Notes: generated from the letters alone by a model not told the origin. Positions 17,181-25,190 are shown, counted from the first letter of the stretch. The stretch is 64,000 nt of DNA from Cohnella thailandensis (GCF_014212135.1 NZ_JACJVQ010000005.1:201702-265701), one strand, 5' to 3'. Numbers and translations are program-made.

Positions 17181-17546
17181 ATGATCGAATGCCCGTACTG
17201 CTATAGCGAAGTAGAGATCGCGAACGGCAGATGCCCGGAATGCAAACGCAGGTTGGACGAGGTCGACGAGGAAGATTTTCTGGAAGATGAGCAGCCTTAC
17301 GCCAACGCAGAGGACATGATTCGCGACAGCTTTAAATGCTCCAAATGCAAGCACGACGACTGCGAAATCAAAGAAGTCGCGATGACGGGAACCGGCCTTA
17401 GCAAGCTGTTCGATATCGAGCACAATCATTTTCTGTTCGTCTCCTGCACGAACTGCGGCTTCGTCGAAGTGTATAACCCGGACATTCTGAACGGGCACAA
17501 AGCCGGAAAAATGGGCACCATCATGGACATTCTGTTTGGAGGATAA
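17181..17546 (+). CDS. Zinc-ribbon protein, DUF2082-like (predicted nucleic-acid binding)
   Basis: The 121-residue protein has two zinc-binding arrangements: CPYC...CPEC at residues 4-22, and CSKCKHDDC with CTNCG at ~53-96. The second part, with the FLFVSCTNCGFVEVYN block, matches the small DUF2082/COG3478 Zn-ribbon family. GAGAGGTGTCCC precedes the ATG. It is followed closely by a short reading frame and a lipoprotein gene, which suggests one transcript. The role is unknown. Confidence 0.75.
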   Translation: MIECPYCYSEVEIANGRCPECKRRLDEVDEEDFLEDEQPYANAEDMIRDSFKCSKCKHDDCEIKEVAMTGTGLSKLFDIEHNHFLFVSCTNCGFVEVYNPDILNGHKAGKMGTIMDILFGG

Positions 17547-17552
17547 GCATCG

Positions 17553-17645
17553 ATGAGAAGCATAAACGATTGTTTGGAGGAAAACGAAGCTATCCGATGG
17601 GTCGAGATTGAAGCGAACCTCGAAAAGGAGTCGAAGCCGAATTGA
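17553..17645 (+). CDS. Candidate 30-residue peptide, translationally coupled
   Basis: ATG at 17553 follows GGAGG (17538-17542) and opens a 30-codon frame ending in TGA at 17643-17645. The stop overlaps the TTG start of the next lipoprotein gene, an arrangement typical of coupled translation. The peptide is acidic and soluble. It may be a real small protein or just a coupling device; there is no homology evidence. Confidence 0.35.
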   Translation: MRSINDCLEENEAIRWVEIEANLEKESKPN

Positions 17646-18037
17646 GGCCAAGATACTTCCTGATCCTGCTGCTGCCCCTATTACTAGTCGCCGTCGTCGG
17701 ATGCTCTTCGGGCAAGTCCGTCCGACCGGATACCCCGGAGAACCTGGCTAGTCTTGCTGCGTATGCCATCAGTATCGAGAATTTCGAACAATGGCGTTCT
17801 TACTTTACGGAGCCGAAGCAAGGGGAATTGACCAAGAAATACTTCGATCAGATGAAACCTGAGAACGATACCGGAGCCACGGAAATCCGAACGTATAGTT
17901 TTTTGAAGAGGGGCGACCGAATCCTCCTTCTGGAGATCGTGAACGATCCTGAGACCCAATCCTACAAGATACAGAACGTCATCGAAGTACCTAAGGAACA
18001 ACGCGATTTATTCGACGGGTCGTTAACCGAGCGATAA
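17642..18037 (+). CDS. Small predicted lipoprotein
   Basis: The 131-residue protein has a clear lipoprotein signal (LILLLPLLLVAVVGC, lipobox VVGC). The mature part of ~110 residues contains FEQWRSYFTEP and SFLKRGDRILLLEIVND and resembles small NTF2-like or DUF lipoproteins of Bacillales. Translation probably starts at TTG 17642, with AAGGAG 11 bp upstream, overlapping a short upstream frame by 4 bp. The function is unknown. Confidence 0.65.
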   Translation: MRPRYFLILLLPLLLVAVVGCSSGKSVRPDTPENLASLAAYAISIENFEQWRSYFTEPKQGELTKKYFDQMKPENDTGATEIRTYSFLKRGDRILLLEIVNDPETQSYKIQNVIEVPKEQRDLFDGSLTER

Positions 18038-18058
18038 TGGCCTACTGGGAGGAGCAAA

Positions 18059-18451
18059 ATGGGGACGAATTTCGGAGAACCGGGTTTCGGGGATATGCTT
18101 GGCGAGATGCCGGCGTTTTTTAAGATTTTCGGCGGCTTGGTGATTGTATTGGTGGTTGGGGGATTCCTCTATGTCATCGGCAAAGGCTTAACGACGTGGA
18201 CCTCCAACAATGCGGCGGAGCTTATGCAGCGACCCTGCCGGGTCGTCGACAAGCGTACCGAGGTGTGGGGAGGCTCCGGGGATTCCAGCGCGAACACGAG
18301 TTACTACATCACCTTCGAGTTCGAGGACCATACCCGAATTGAATTGCAAGTGAGAGCGAACCAATACGGCTTGATCGCGGTAGGAGATACGGGGGAGCTC
18401 ATGTATCAAGGAACGAGATTCAAGGAGTTTAACCGGGCATTGAGCGTATAA
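18059..18451 (+). CDS. DUF2500-like membrane protein
   Basis: The 130-residue protein has one membrane helix (~22-43, FGGLVIVLVVGGFLYVIGKG). A beta-rich domain follows, with CRVVDKRTEVWGG, YYITFEF and GDTGELMYQGTRFKEF. This order, helix then small extracytoplasmic beta domain, is that of the DUF2500 family. GGGAGGAGC lies just before the ATG. Its biochemical role is not known. Confidence 0.75.
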   Translation: MGTNFGEPGFGDMLGEMPAFFKIFGGLVIVLVVGGFLYVIGKGLTTWTSNNAAELMQRPCRVVDKRTEVWGGSGDSSANTSYYITFEFEDHTRIELQVRANQYGLIAVGDTGELMYQGTRFKEFNRALSV

Positions 18452-18475
18452 TCGGAAAATAAGGAGGAGCGGGCG

Positions 18476-18886
18476 ATGCGGCTTTTCCGAATGGCGATAC
18501 TCTTCCTGATGGGTTCGATTGCCGTTGCCGGATGCTCAAATGTAAATGCGAGCGAAGTTAAGAGCGTTACGCTCGAGTGCATTCAGGAGTGCTTGAGAAT
18601 GGAAGTTAAGCCGTTCGACAAGAAGGTTTACGAGGATAGAGCGTCCATTGCGCTCTTCGCGAAAGCCGTCAACCAAGCGGAAAAAATGGAGGGCGAGTTG
18701 GATTACGGCGCCATCTTTCTGATGACTTTTCGGATGAAGGACGGAAGCTCCTCGGAGTATCATTTCAACATCGCAAATACGGATAGCCCGCAGAACGGTC
18801 TGTTGTTGAAGTTGCCAAATACGAGCCAAGGCTATAGGATCTCCCAGGCAACGAGCGAGAAGCTTAAGAAAATCATCTACGAGTAG
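18476..18886 (+). CDS. Small predicted lipoprotein
   Basis: The 136-residue protein begins with a lipoprotein signal peptide (FRMAILFLMGSIAVAGC, lipobox VAGC). The mature domain of ~115 residues has alternating beta stretches (FLMTFRMKDGSSSEYHFNI) and a C-terminal helix. AAGGAGGAG precedes the ATG. It sits 24 bp after the DUF2500 gene and 11 bp before a GNAT gene, so it is probably co-transcribed. I do not recognise the family. Confidence 0.7.
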   Translation: MRLFRMAILFLMGSIAVAGCSNVNASEVKSVTLECIQECLRMEVKPFDKKVYEDRASIALFAKAVNQAEKMEGELDYGAIFLMTFRMKDGSSSEYHFNIANTDSPQNGLLLKLPNTSQGYRISQATSEKLKKIIYE

Positions 18887-18897
18887 GAGATTAAGCA

Positions 18898-19326
18898 ATG
18901 AACTCTTTGTTTTTTACGGATGAAGGACAGGAAGCGGATGCAAAATTTCTGATCGAGAGGATCGATTCGTTTAACCGGACGACAGCCCCTACGGCTCAGG
19001 AGCCCGTATCGGAAACGGTCCAGCTGTTCCTGAAGGATCGGGAGGGGCGAATCCACGGCGGGGCGACGGGCATCCTTTACCGCTACGCATTGTTCATTCA
19101 TGTGCTATGGATCAGCGACGAACTCAGAGGCCAAGGCTACGGCTCGAAGCTGCTGAAGGAGCTGGAAGAGAGGGTACGGGCCAAAGGCTGCCGGCTCATC
19201 CATCTGGACACTTGGGATTTCCAAGCCCCGGAATTTTATAAGAAGCAAGGCTTTGAGCTGTTCGGTACGTTGGAAGGCTTCCCCGAAGGCTTCAAACGGC
19301 ACTATTTGCGGAAAATAATCGGATAA
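18898..19326 (+). CDS. GNAT family N-acetyltransferase
   Basis: The 142-residue protein has the GNAT acetyl-CoA-binding motif A, LRGQGYGSKLLKELE (R/Q-x-x-G-x-G/A), followed by LIHLDTWDFQAPEFYKKQGFE. That is the usual beta4-alpha4-beta5 region. It would transfer an acetyl group from acetyl-CoA to an unknown amine. The ATG at 18898 follows AGGAGATTAAGCA. It is part of the tightly spaced run of small genes. Confidence 0.85.
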   Translation: MNSLFFTDEGQEADAKFLIERIDSFNRTTAPTAQEPVSETVQLFLKDREGRIHGGATGILYRYALFIHVLWISDELRGQGYGSKLLKELEERVRAKGCRLIHLDTWDFQAPEFYKKQGFELFGTLEGFPEGFKRHYLRKIIG

Positions 19327-19358
19327 CGATCATTGGACGGATGGAGGCGCATCAGAGC

Positions 19359-19664
19359 ATGGAACAAGCGGTAAGGGAGGAAAAGTCCAAGCTGTATTTC
19401 CGGCTGATGTTGGCGCTGAGCGGCGTCAGCTACGCGTTACTCCTTATTTTCCATGTCTTGCGCTGGACGATTGCCGACGAGTTAACCGGATTTATCGCGT
19501 TCTTCTTGGGTTTCTTGGCTTATGCCTTGTTTTATGGGTTGCTGGTCGTCTCTTTTCTCTATGTTCTATTTACCCGCAGTAAACGGGTCAGGCTCCGGAA
19601 TTCGATCCCTTTGATCGTCGGGCTAGTCGTCCTCGGAATCGCATTGGAATTTCCATATATTTGA
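19359..19664 (+). CDS. Small three-helix membrane protein
   Basis: The ~101-residue protein has three predicted membrane helices (MLALSGVSYALLLIFHVL, LTGFIAFFLGFLAYALFYGLL with VVSFLYVLF, and IPLIVGLVVLGIALEF) and short charged loops. ATG 19359 has GGAGG 11 bp upstream. ATG 19341 lacks a good ribosome site but would add six residues. The function is unknown. Confidence 0.6.
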   Translation: MEQAVREEKSKLYFRLMLALSGVSYALLLIFHVLRWTIADELTGFIAFFLGFLAYALFYGLLVVSFLYVLFTRSKRVRLRNSIPLIVGLVVLGIALEFPYI

Positions 19665-19679
19665 AAGGCGGGGAACGGG

Positions 19680-19868
19680 ATGTACGAATATGTTTTCGTG
19701 GAGACTTCTCTCGGGGGCTTCTTCACCTCCGCGACCCATCAAGAAACGATAGTCGAGTACGCCAAGCAAGGCTGGCGCCTTGTCCAAGTGCTGCCCACTA
19801 ATTACAACGGACACGGCAAACCGACTCAATACGAGATTATTTTCGAGAGGCCGGTTCAGGGCGAGTGA
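19680..19868 (+). CDS. DUF4177 family small protein
   Basis: The 62-residue protein matches the short DUF4177 pattern: N-terminal MYEYVFVET, the EYAKQGWRLVQVLP helix-strand block, and a final YEIIFERP strand. AAAGGCGGGG precedes the ATG. It is the last gene before the 51-bp palindromic repeats, which begin within its stop codon. The function of the family is not known to me. Confidence 0.75.
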   Translation: MYEYVFVETSLGGFFTSATHQETIVEYAKQGWRLVQVLPTNYNGHGKPTQYEIIFERPVQGE

Positions 19869-20070
19869 AGCTTCAGATTCGGCTCTGTAACCCGATGATG
19901 TCGGGTTAGAGCGGCGAGAAGCTTCAGATTCGGCTCTGTAACCCGATGATGTCGGGTTAGAGCGGCAGGAAGCATCAGATTCGGCTCTGTAACCCGATGG
20001 TGTCGGGTTAGAGCGGCAAGAAGCATCAGATTCGGCTCTGTAACCCGACGATTTCGGGTTAGAGCGGCAG
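19867..20070. repeat. Four tandem 51-bp palindromic repeats
   Basis: Units begin at 19867, 19918, 19969 and 20020, with only a few differences between them. Each holds the hairpin TAACCCGA / TCGGGTTA with a variable 3-5 nt tip. A partial fifth unit start (GAAGCGG) follows. The variation lies mostly in the loop and unit ends, while the stem is kept. There is no cas gene and no unique spacer, so this is not a CRISPR array. Confidence 0.95.
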
Positions 20071-20115
20071 GAAGCGGACAAGGGACATTCTGTTGATGGC
20101 CGCCTGAATATCAAA

Positions 20116-20150
20116 AGAAACACCTGCCCTCGGGCAGGTGTTTCTCTCAT
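20116..20150 (-). terminator. Intrinsic terminator of the 20165-20632 gene
   Basis: GAAACACCTGCC pairs with GGCAGGTGTTTC around CTCG. On the minus strand the stem is followed by TTTTGAT. Confidence 0.8.
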
Positions 20151-20164
20151 TCATAGATGAAATT

Positions 20165-20632
20165 CTACTCCGCCGACTCGGTCTCGTATCCCTCGGGAGC
20201 GGGCTCGCTCGGCTGGACCGGGGGCGCGTCCTTCGTCCGGACGAGACGGTCCGTGATCGCCGGCACGAGAAGGAAGAAGGCGTAGGCTAGCGTCATCCAG
20301 ATCGTGAAGGCTTGGTGCTGCCCCTCGTCGAACTTCGTAAACACGCTGTCGCGGTTCCAGACGACGATCGTATTGAGCAGAAGACCGATGAGCGTGCTGA
20401 TGAAGCCGAGCCGGGTCGCCGAGCCGGGCTCGCGGAACAGCCGCAGCCGGACGACCAGCGAGATCCCGATCAGCACAAGAACCGTCAGCGCTTCGAGCAG
20501 GAACAGCGAGGAGCCGAAGCCGGATTCCTCCGTGTTCACCAGCAGCCAGTCTCCGAACAGCAGGAAGAATAGCAGGGAGACCGCCCACATGGCAAGTCCC
20601 AGTCCGGTTAAAATCAACGTTTGACGCAGCAT
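20165..20632 (-). CDS. Four-helix membrane protein of unknown function
   Basis: The 155-residue protein has four predicted membrane helices (residues ~8-27, 43-62, 75-92 and 107-127) and a Pro/Glu-rich C-terminal tail in the cytoplasm. It is transcribed on the minus strand after manA, with 30 bp between them, and ends at a strong terminator. No catalytic motif is seen and the family is not recognised. Confidence 0.65.
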   Translation of the reverse strand: MLRQTLILTGLGLAMWAVSLLFFLLFGDWLLVNTEESGFGSSLFLLEALTVLVLIGISLVVRLRLFREPGSATRLGFISTLIGLLLNTIVVWNRDSVFTKFDEGQHQAFTIWMTLAYAFFLLVPAITDRLVRTKDAPPVQPSEPAPEGYETESAE

Positions 20633-20662
20633 CGCACGACTTCCTTTCGCATGGGCCGATAT

Positions 20663-21643
20663 TTAGTTAGTGCCGGGAACGCGGCTGCGGAGCACGGTGA
20701 AGCTGCCGTCCAGCGAATAAGCTCCCAAGGTCGCGGGAAGCAGGAAGCAGTCTCCCGCCTTGGCATCGATCGATTCCGTTCCCCAGCCGATGGAGCCTTT
20801 GCCTTCCGCGACGATCAGGATGTCGAAGCTATCCGGCGACGTTTCTTGCTTCCAAGAGCCGGTTACGACTCCTTTATCGGTAATGAAGTACGGGGACTCC
20901 GCCAGCGTCAGCCACTCGTTCGGCTTCGCTCCGTCCGTCTTCATGCGGGTCGCACCGGCACCTTCGTAGGCGGTGACGTTCAGGGAATCCTCGATGTGAA
21001 GCTCGCGAGGCTTGCCGTCCAAGCCCGGACGGTCATAGTCGTACAAGCGGTAGGTCGTGTCGGAGTTCTGCTGAATCTCCGCGACGAGCACGCCCGCGCA
21101 CAGGGCATGGACGGTTCCCGCCGGGATGTAGAACGTATCGCCGGCTTGGACGGATACCTCTTGCAGGGTGTCCATGATGCGGTTCCGTTCGATCGCGGCC
21201 GCGAACGATTCGCGGGTGACGCCCGGCTGCAGGCCGTAGATGATCTTCGCGCCCGGCTTCGCGTCGAGCACGTACCACATTTCGGTCTTGCCGAGCTCGC
21301 CCTTCGGCAGTCCGGCGTAATCGTCGGTCGGGTGAACCTGCACGGACAGGTCGTCGTTGCAATCCAGAAGCTTTATCAGAAGCGGGAAGCGACCGTTGCC
21401 GGAGCGGTTGCCGGCGGAGCCGAACCATTCGGCGCCGAGCTTCTCGCGGATCTGGTCGAGGCCTTGGCCGGCAAGCTCGCCGTTAAGGACGTGGGAGACG
21501 CCGTTCGCGTGATCGGCGATCATCCAGCCTTCGCCGATGTGGCCTTCCGGAACGTCGTAGCCGAACTGCTCGAGCGCGCGGCCGCCCCATACTCTTTCTT
21601 TGAACTCCGGTTTGAAGTGCAGCGGATAAGGTTTGATGGTCAT
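20663..21643 (-). CDS. manA: Mannose-6-phosphate isomerase, class I
   Basis: The enzyme interconverts mannose-6-phosphate and fructose-6-phosphate in the cytoplasm. The 326-residue cupin protein has the zinc-site elements QVHP (~101-104), GKTEMW (Glu) and GTVHAL (His), plus YDYDRPG, a family hallmark. Its length matches the short Bacillus ManA/Pmi type. Its start overlaps the end of the upstream VOC gene by 4 bp, so the two are co-translated. Confidence 0.93.
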   Translation of the reverse strand: MTIKPYPLHFKPEFKERVWGGRALEQFGYDVPEGHIGEGWMIADHANGVSHVLNGELAGQGLDQIREKLGAEWFGSAGNRSGNGRFPLLIKLLDCNDDLSVQVHPTDDYAGLPKGELGKTEMWYVLDAKPGAKIIYGLQPGVTRESFAAAIERNRIMDTLQEVSVQAGDTFYIPAGTVHALCAGVLVAEIQQNSDTTYRLYDYDRPGLDGKPRELHIEDSLNVTAYEGAGATRMKTDGAKPNEWLTLAESPYFITDKGVVTGSWKQETSPDSFDILIVAEGKGSIGWGTESIDAKAGDCFLLPATLGAYSLDGSFTVLRSRVPGTN

Positions 21644-22044
21644 TGCGCATTTCCTCCTCTGGTTGATTGGAAAAATTCGATGGATTCGCCGTCGGGGCCG
21701 TGGAAGAAGAAATAGCGGCTTCCGTTCGGCAAGCGGGTGATCTCGGAGTCGAGGGCGGCCACGTTAAGCTTGGAAATCCGCTCATGCTCCTCCTCGATGT
21801 CGTCCACGGCGAAAGCGACGTGATGAACGAGCCCTTCGGGATGAACGTCTCCGTCATACCCTTGGATCAGCTCGATCTCGGTATCGCGGGAGCCGGGGAA
21901 CGATAGGAAGGCCAGCTTGATGACCCCGTTCGTATGATCCAACGTCTCGAGATAATCGAGTCCGATCACCTTCGTGTAGAACTCGATGGACGCTTCCAGA
22001 TTGCTGGAGTGAATGCCGACGTGCTCGATCTTGCGTACAGCCAT
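21640..22044 (-). CDS. VOC superfamily (glyoxalase-like) protein
   Basis: The 134-residue protein has the vicinal-oxygen-chelate fold. Metal-site candidates are H8 (IEHVGIHSSNLEASIEFY), a Glu in EIELIQ, H75 (HHVAFAVDDIE) and the final Glu in GPDGESIEFFQ. The pattern is close to lactoylglutathione-lyase-like and methylmalonyl-CoA-epimerase-like proteins, but the substrate cannot be named. It overlaps manA by 4 bp. Confidence 0.85.
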   Translation of the reverse strand: MAVRKIEHVGIHSSNLEASIEFYTKVIGLDYLETLDHTNGVIKLAFLSFPGSRDTEIELIQGYDGDVHPEGLVHHVAFAVDDIEEEHERISKLNVAALDSEITRLPNGSRYFFFHGPDGESIEFFQSTRGGNAQ

Positions 22045-22064
22045 GGTTTATCCAACTCCTTTAT

Positions 22065-22700
22065 TTATCTCTTTTGTATGGCGATCAGGTACGGGGCGTC
22101 CGGCTTCTGCTGGAAGCGATAGACGACCGACTGGGCGGCGGATGAAGGGAGACCCGCGCTCCAAGCGGCCACGGCCGAGGCTTCCTCGCCGCCGCCCTCA
22201 TGGCCGGGATAGACGACAATCGTAATGATTCCTCCCGGCGAGAGAAGCCCCATGGCCGCCTCGAGCGCGGCCAAAGTCGTCTCCGTCAGCGTAATCAGCT
22301 TGCGTCCTTCCTCGCCTGCGGCGGGGAAGTAGCCGAGGTTGAACATGACCGCCCGCACCCGGCCGCGATGCTCGGGTCCGATAAGCTCCGCCATTCGCTG
22401 GTGGCCGGCGCGGAGCAGAGTAACCGGGGCGAGCGGCTGCCGCGGCCGCTTCTTCCGATTCTCGCCTAAAGCAGCGGCCTTCTCGTCTTCCTCCGATGCG
22501 GCCTTCAAGCGGAGCTTCGTCGCCTCTAGCGCTTCCTGCTGCACGTCGAAGGCATAAACGCGGCCGCTCGGTCCGACCGTACGAGCGAGAAACAGAGTGT
22601 CGACGCCGCCTCCGGCCGTCGCGTCGATCGCGACCGAGCCGGGCGGGGCGTTCTCGGCGACCCACCGCTGGGCCATCGTCAATACGGAGAGAAAGCCCAT
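22065..22700 (-). CDS. mnmM: tRNA 5-aminomethyl-2-thiouridine methyltransferase, MnmM (YtqB) family
   Basis: The 211-residue class I methyltransferase has the SAM motif AIDATAGGGVDTLFLA and the conserved VMFNLGYFP. VYPGHEGGGEE is typical of the YtqB/rRNA-methylase-like family. In Bacillus subtilis YtqB is reported to make the final methylation of mnm5s2U34 in tRNA. A low-similarity insert of ~20 charged residues occurs after the third strand. It starts 1 nt after the end of mnmL, the same pairing as ytqA-ytqB. The function is transferred by family and gene order. Confidence 0.8.
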   Translation of the reverse strand: MGFLSVLTMAQRWVAENAPPGSVAIDATAGGGVDTLFLARTVGPSGRVYAFDVQQEALEATKLRLKAASEEDEKAAALGENRKKRPRQPLAPVTLLRAGHQRMAELIGPEHRGRVRAVMFNLGYFPAAGEEGRKLITLTETTLAALEAAMGLLSPGGIITIVVYPGHEGGGEEASAVAAWSAGLPSSAAQSVVYRFQQKPDAPYLIAIQKR

Positions 22701-22701
22701 T

Positions 22702-23667
22702 CTAACGCCCCTTCCACAGCTTGCCTTGCCACGAGCCGCGGCGGACGAGCTCGGCGTCGATTCCGTTAAGCACAGGCCACTTGTTCAGGCTCCACATCGG
22801 ACCGATGAGCAGATCGCGGGGAGCGTCGCCGGTCAACCGGTGCACGATCATCTCGGGAGGAAGGATCTCGAGCGTATCGGCGACGAGCCCGATGTATTCG
22901 TCCATCTCGAGGAAGCGCAGCAGCCCTTCCTTCCATTGACGGACCATCGGCGTCTTGCGCATCAGATGAAGCAGGTGGATCTTGATCCCTTGAACGTCCA
23001 TGCGCGAGACTCGGCGTCCCGTTTCCAGCATCATCTCCCGATCCTCGCCCGGAAGGCCGTATATGATATGCGCGCAGACGCGAATGCCGCGGGCTCGAAG
23101 CCTTGCGACCGCGTCCTCGAAGCATGCGGTATCATGGGCGCGGTTGATCAGCCGGGAGGTAGACTCGTGAACGGTCTGCAAGCCCATCTCCAGCCACAGG
23201 TACGTGCGCTCGCTTAGCTCGGCCAGATAATCGACGACATCGTCCGGCAGACAATCCGGACGGGTGGCGATGGACAAGCCGACGACTCCGGGCTGCGCAA
23301 GAATCGTCTCGTAATACTCCTTAAGCGTCGCCAGAGGAGCATATGTATTCGTATAGGCTTGGAAGTAACCGATGTATTTGGCGTTCGGCCATTTCAGATG
23401 CTGGCGGTCCCGGATCTTATTGAACTGATCCACCAGATCGTCCCGCCGGCTCCCGGCGAAGTCGCCGGACCCGCGCGCGCTGCAGAACGTGCAGCCGCCC
23501 GCCGCGATCGTGCCGTCTCGATTCGGACAAGTGAAGCCGGCATCGAGCATGACCTTCATCACCTTGGCGCCGAACCGCTCCCGCATCTCGTGATTCCACG
23601 TATGGAACCTTTTGTTGTCGCTCCAAGTCGGGAGCTCCCCGGCCCGGGCCTTCTCCGTCATTGCCAT
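22702..23667 (-). CDS. mnmL: Radical SAM protein MnmL (YtqA; TIGR01212 family)
   Basis: The 321-residue protein has the wide radical SAM cluster motif C47-x11-C59-x2-C62, the GYFQAYTNTYAP block and TRPDCLPD. All are signatures of the YtqA family. In Gram-positive bacteria that lack MnmC, YtqA is reported to take part in forming the aminomethyl group at wobble uridine 34, acting with MnmM. The adjacent mnmM supports this. A ribosome site AAGGAGCGG precedes the start. Confidence 0.82.
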   Translation of the reverse strand: MAMTEKARAGELPTWSDNKRFHTWNHEMRERFGAKVMKVMLDAGFTCPNRDGTIAAGGCTFCSARGSGDFAGSRRDDLVDQFNKIRDRQHLKWPNAKYIGYFQAYTNTYAPLATLKEYYETILAQPGVVGLSIATRPDCLPDDVVDYLAELSERTYLWLEMGLQTVHESTSRLINRAHDTACFEDAVARLRARGIRVCAHIIYGLPGEDREMMLETGRRVSRMDVQGIKIHLLHLMRKTPMVRQWKEGLLRFLEMDEYIGLVADTLEILPPEMIVHRLTGDAPRDLLIGPMWSLNKWPVLNGIDAELVRRGSWQGKLWKGR

Positions 23668-23831
23668 TTTGCATAACCGCTCCTTGCTTGACTTACCCTA
23701 AGCCCATTGTACCGAAAAAATGCGGCATTGGCGAGAAGAGGGAGGCTTCCTGATAAAAGCTATTTGGTGCCCGTGCGACTTCCGATAAAGAGGTTTTTGA
23801 CTGGGAACGAGCGGAAAATAGCGCTTTCAAC
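23668..23831. other. Intergenic stretch with no recognised feature
   Basis: This is the upstream region of mnmL. It contains no convincing reading frame, repeat or hairpin; the next element is the promoter at 23832. Confidence 0.4.
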
Positions 23832-23860
23832 TTGCAATACCTAACATGATGCGTTATATT
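23832..23860 (+). promoter_or_regulatory. Sigma-A promoter for the small gene at 23997
   Basis: TTGCAA (23832-23837), 17 bp and TATATT (23855-23860). The untranslated leader would be ~130 nt. Confidence 0.6.
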
Positions 23861-23996
23861 AAAAGTGCGTCAAATCAACAAATAAAGCTGACATGGCCCA
23901 ATAGATCCAGCAATAGACTTTCCAGTTGCGCCACTCCGTTCTGGGAACCCTTATCCCACAATAAATCCGATCAGGAGAAAGCGAGAGGTGAGGATC

Positions 23997-24185
23997 ATGA
24001 CTTCGACCGTTAAGATCCCGCAAGGAGACGACACGATGAAGGTAGAGCTGACCATCAAGGAAGTGATGGCGCTCGCGGGCATCAAATTCCACAGCAACCA
24101 TAATGTCGAGGTTTCCGCGAAGAGAAAGCTGCAGGATGCCCTGGATGCTCAATATCATATCGATGAACCCCGTACGGTCAACTGA
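23997..24185 (+). CDS. Small 62-residue protein of unknown function
   Basis: ATG at 23997 follows GAGAGGTGAGG and opens a 62-codon frame between a good promoter and an intrinsic terminator, so it is a complete small transcription unit. The protein is soluble and amphipathic (KVELTIKEVMALAGIKF, SAKRKLQDALDAQ). Codon use matches the neighbours. No family is recognised. Confidence 0.6.
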   Translation: MTSTVKIPQGDDTMKVELTIKEVMALAGIKFHSNHNVEVSAKRKLQDALDAQYHIDEPRTVN

Positions 24186-24211
24186 CGTTTCGTCCCAATA
24201 GTGCAGAGAAG

Positions 24212-24254
24212 GACCGCCGGCTCCTCCTTCGCGGAGAGCTTGGCGGTCTTTTTT
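24212..24254 (+). terminator. Intrinsic terminator of the small gene
   Basis: GACCGCC pairs with GGCGGTC around an inner imperfect hairpin, followed by six T. Confidence 0.8.
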
Positions 24255-24394
24255 GTCGGGGTTCCCCGAAGGAGAGGCATTCGCTAGGATCGGCGAGCGG
24301 ATACCCTTTACTTTTGCCGCGAGATTCGGCACAATAAGTGTCGGTTATGCAGAACGGAAATCGTCCCGGCGTCGGGACGACAGGGGGTTAATCG

Positions 24395-25180
24395 ATGCGC
24401 CTGCGCGGCAAGAAGAATAGGGTTAGCTTGGAGAGCCAGACGGACTTGGTCGTGCTGGAGCCGAAGAAGCTGAAGGGCAAGTGGCATGAGCTGTTCGGCA
24501 ACGACAATCCGATACATATCGAGCTTGGAATGGGCAAGGGACAATTCATCAGCCGAATGAGCGCGAACCATCCGCATATCAATTATCTCGGCATGGACAT
24601 GTTCGACGAGCTGCTGAGGATCGGCAGCCGGAAGGCGCGTACTCTATGGAAGGAAGAGAAAAACTCGGACGAGGTTCCGAATCTGTTCCTTGTGCGGGGC
24701 AACGTCGAGCACCTGGAAGAGATGTTCGAGCCGGGCGAGCTGGAGCGGATCTATCTGAACTTCAGCGATCCGTGGCCGAAGTCCAAGCATGCGAAGCGTC
24801 GTCTGACGTATCATCGATTCCTCTCCATGTACAAGAACGTCCTTAACGAGAGGGGCGAGATTCACTTCAAGACGGACTCTCTGAGCCTGTTCGAATTCTC
24901 GCTGAACAGCTTCTCGGACTCGCAGCTTCAGATGAAGAACATCTCTCTCGATCTTCACCGCAACGGGCTGCGCGAGGATCTCGTCCTGACGGAATACGAG
25001 ACGAAGTTCTCCGGCCAAGGGATGCCGATCTATCGGCTGGAAGCCGTTATCGGCAGCGAGGCGATCCGGGAGCATAGAAGCCGAGTGGCCGAAGCGATGG
25101 AGAAATCCAAGCGGCGCGCGCCGGATGAGGATGCCGCGGAGAAGGACGAGCCCGTAACGGAAGCCTCGTCGGAGGAATAA
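24395..25180 (+). CDS. trmB: tRNA (guanine-N7-)-methyltransferase TrmB
   Basis: TrmB makes 7-methylguanosine at position 46 of tRNA. The 261-residue protein has the SAM site ELGMGKGQF, the catalytic/tRNA block FSDPWPKSKHAKRRL and the C-terminal TEYE-KF. An extra charged tail of ~40 residues (to the C-terminus) goes beyond the usual ~215 residues. The hairpin TCGTCCCG/CGGGACGA (24361-24380) sits directly before the ribosome site CAGGGGG and may affect initiation. A strong terminator follows the gene. Confidence 0.94.
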   Translation: MRLRGKKNRVSLESQTDLVVLEPKKLKGKWHELFGNDNPIHIELGMGKGQFISRMSANHPHINYLGMDMFDELLRIGSRKARTLWKEEKNSDEVPNLFLVRGNVEHLEEMFEPGELERIYLNFSDPWPKSKHAKRRLTYHRFLSMYKNVLNERGEIHFKTDSLSLFEFSLNSFSDSQLQMKNISLDLHRNGLREDLVLTEYETKFSGQGMPIYRLEAVIGSEAIREHRSRVAEAMEKSKRRAPDEDAAEKDEPVTEASSEE

Positions 25181-25190
25181 GACATAGGAT

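Noticed and set aside
19867..20070. Repeats as a CRISPR array
   Set aside because: Units are contiguous with no unique spacers, and there is no cas gene.
19623..20150. Minus-strand 175-codon frame with repeated Arg-Ala-Glu-Ser motifs
   Set aside because: The frame is open only because the 51-bp repeat is a multiple of three; it has no ribosome site and overlaps two plus-strand genes.
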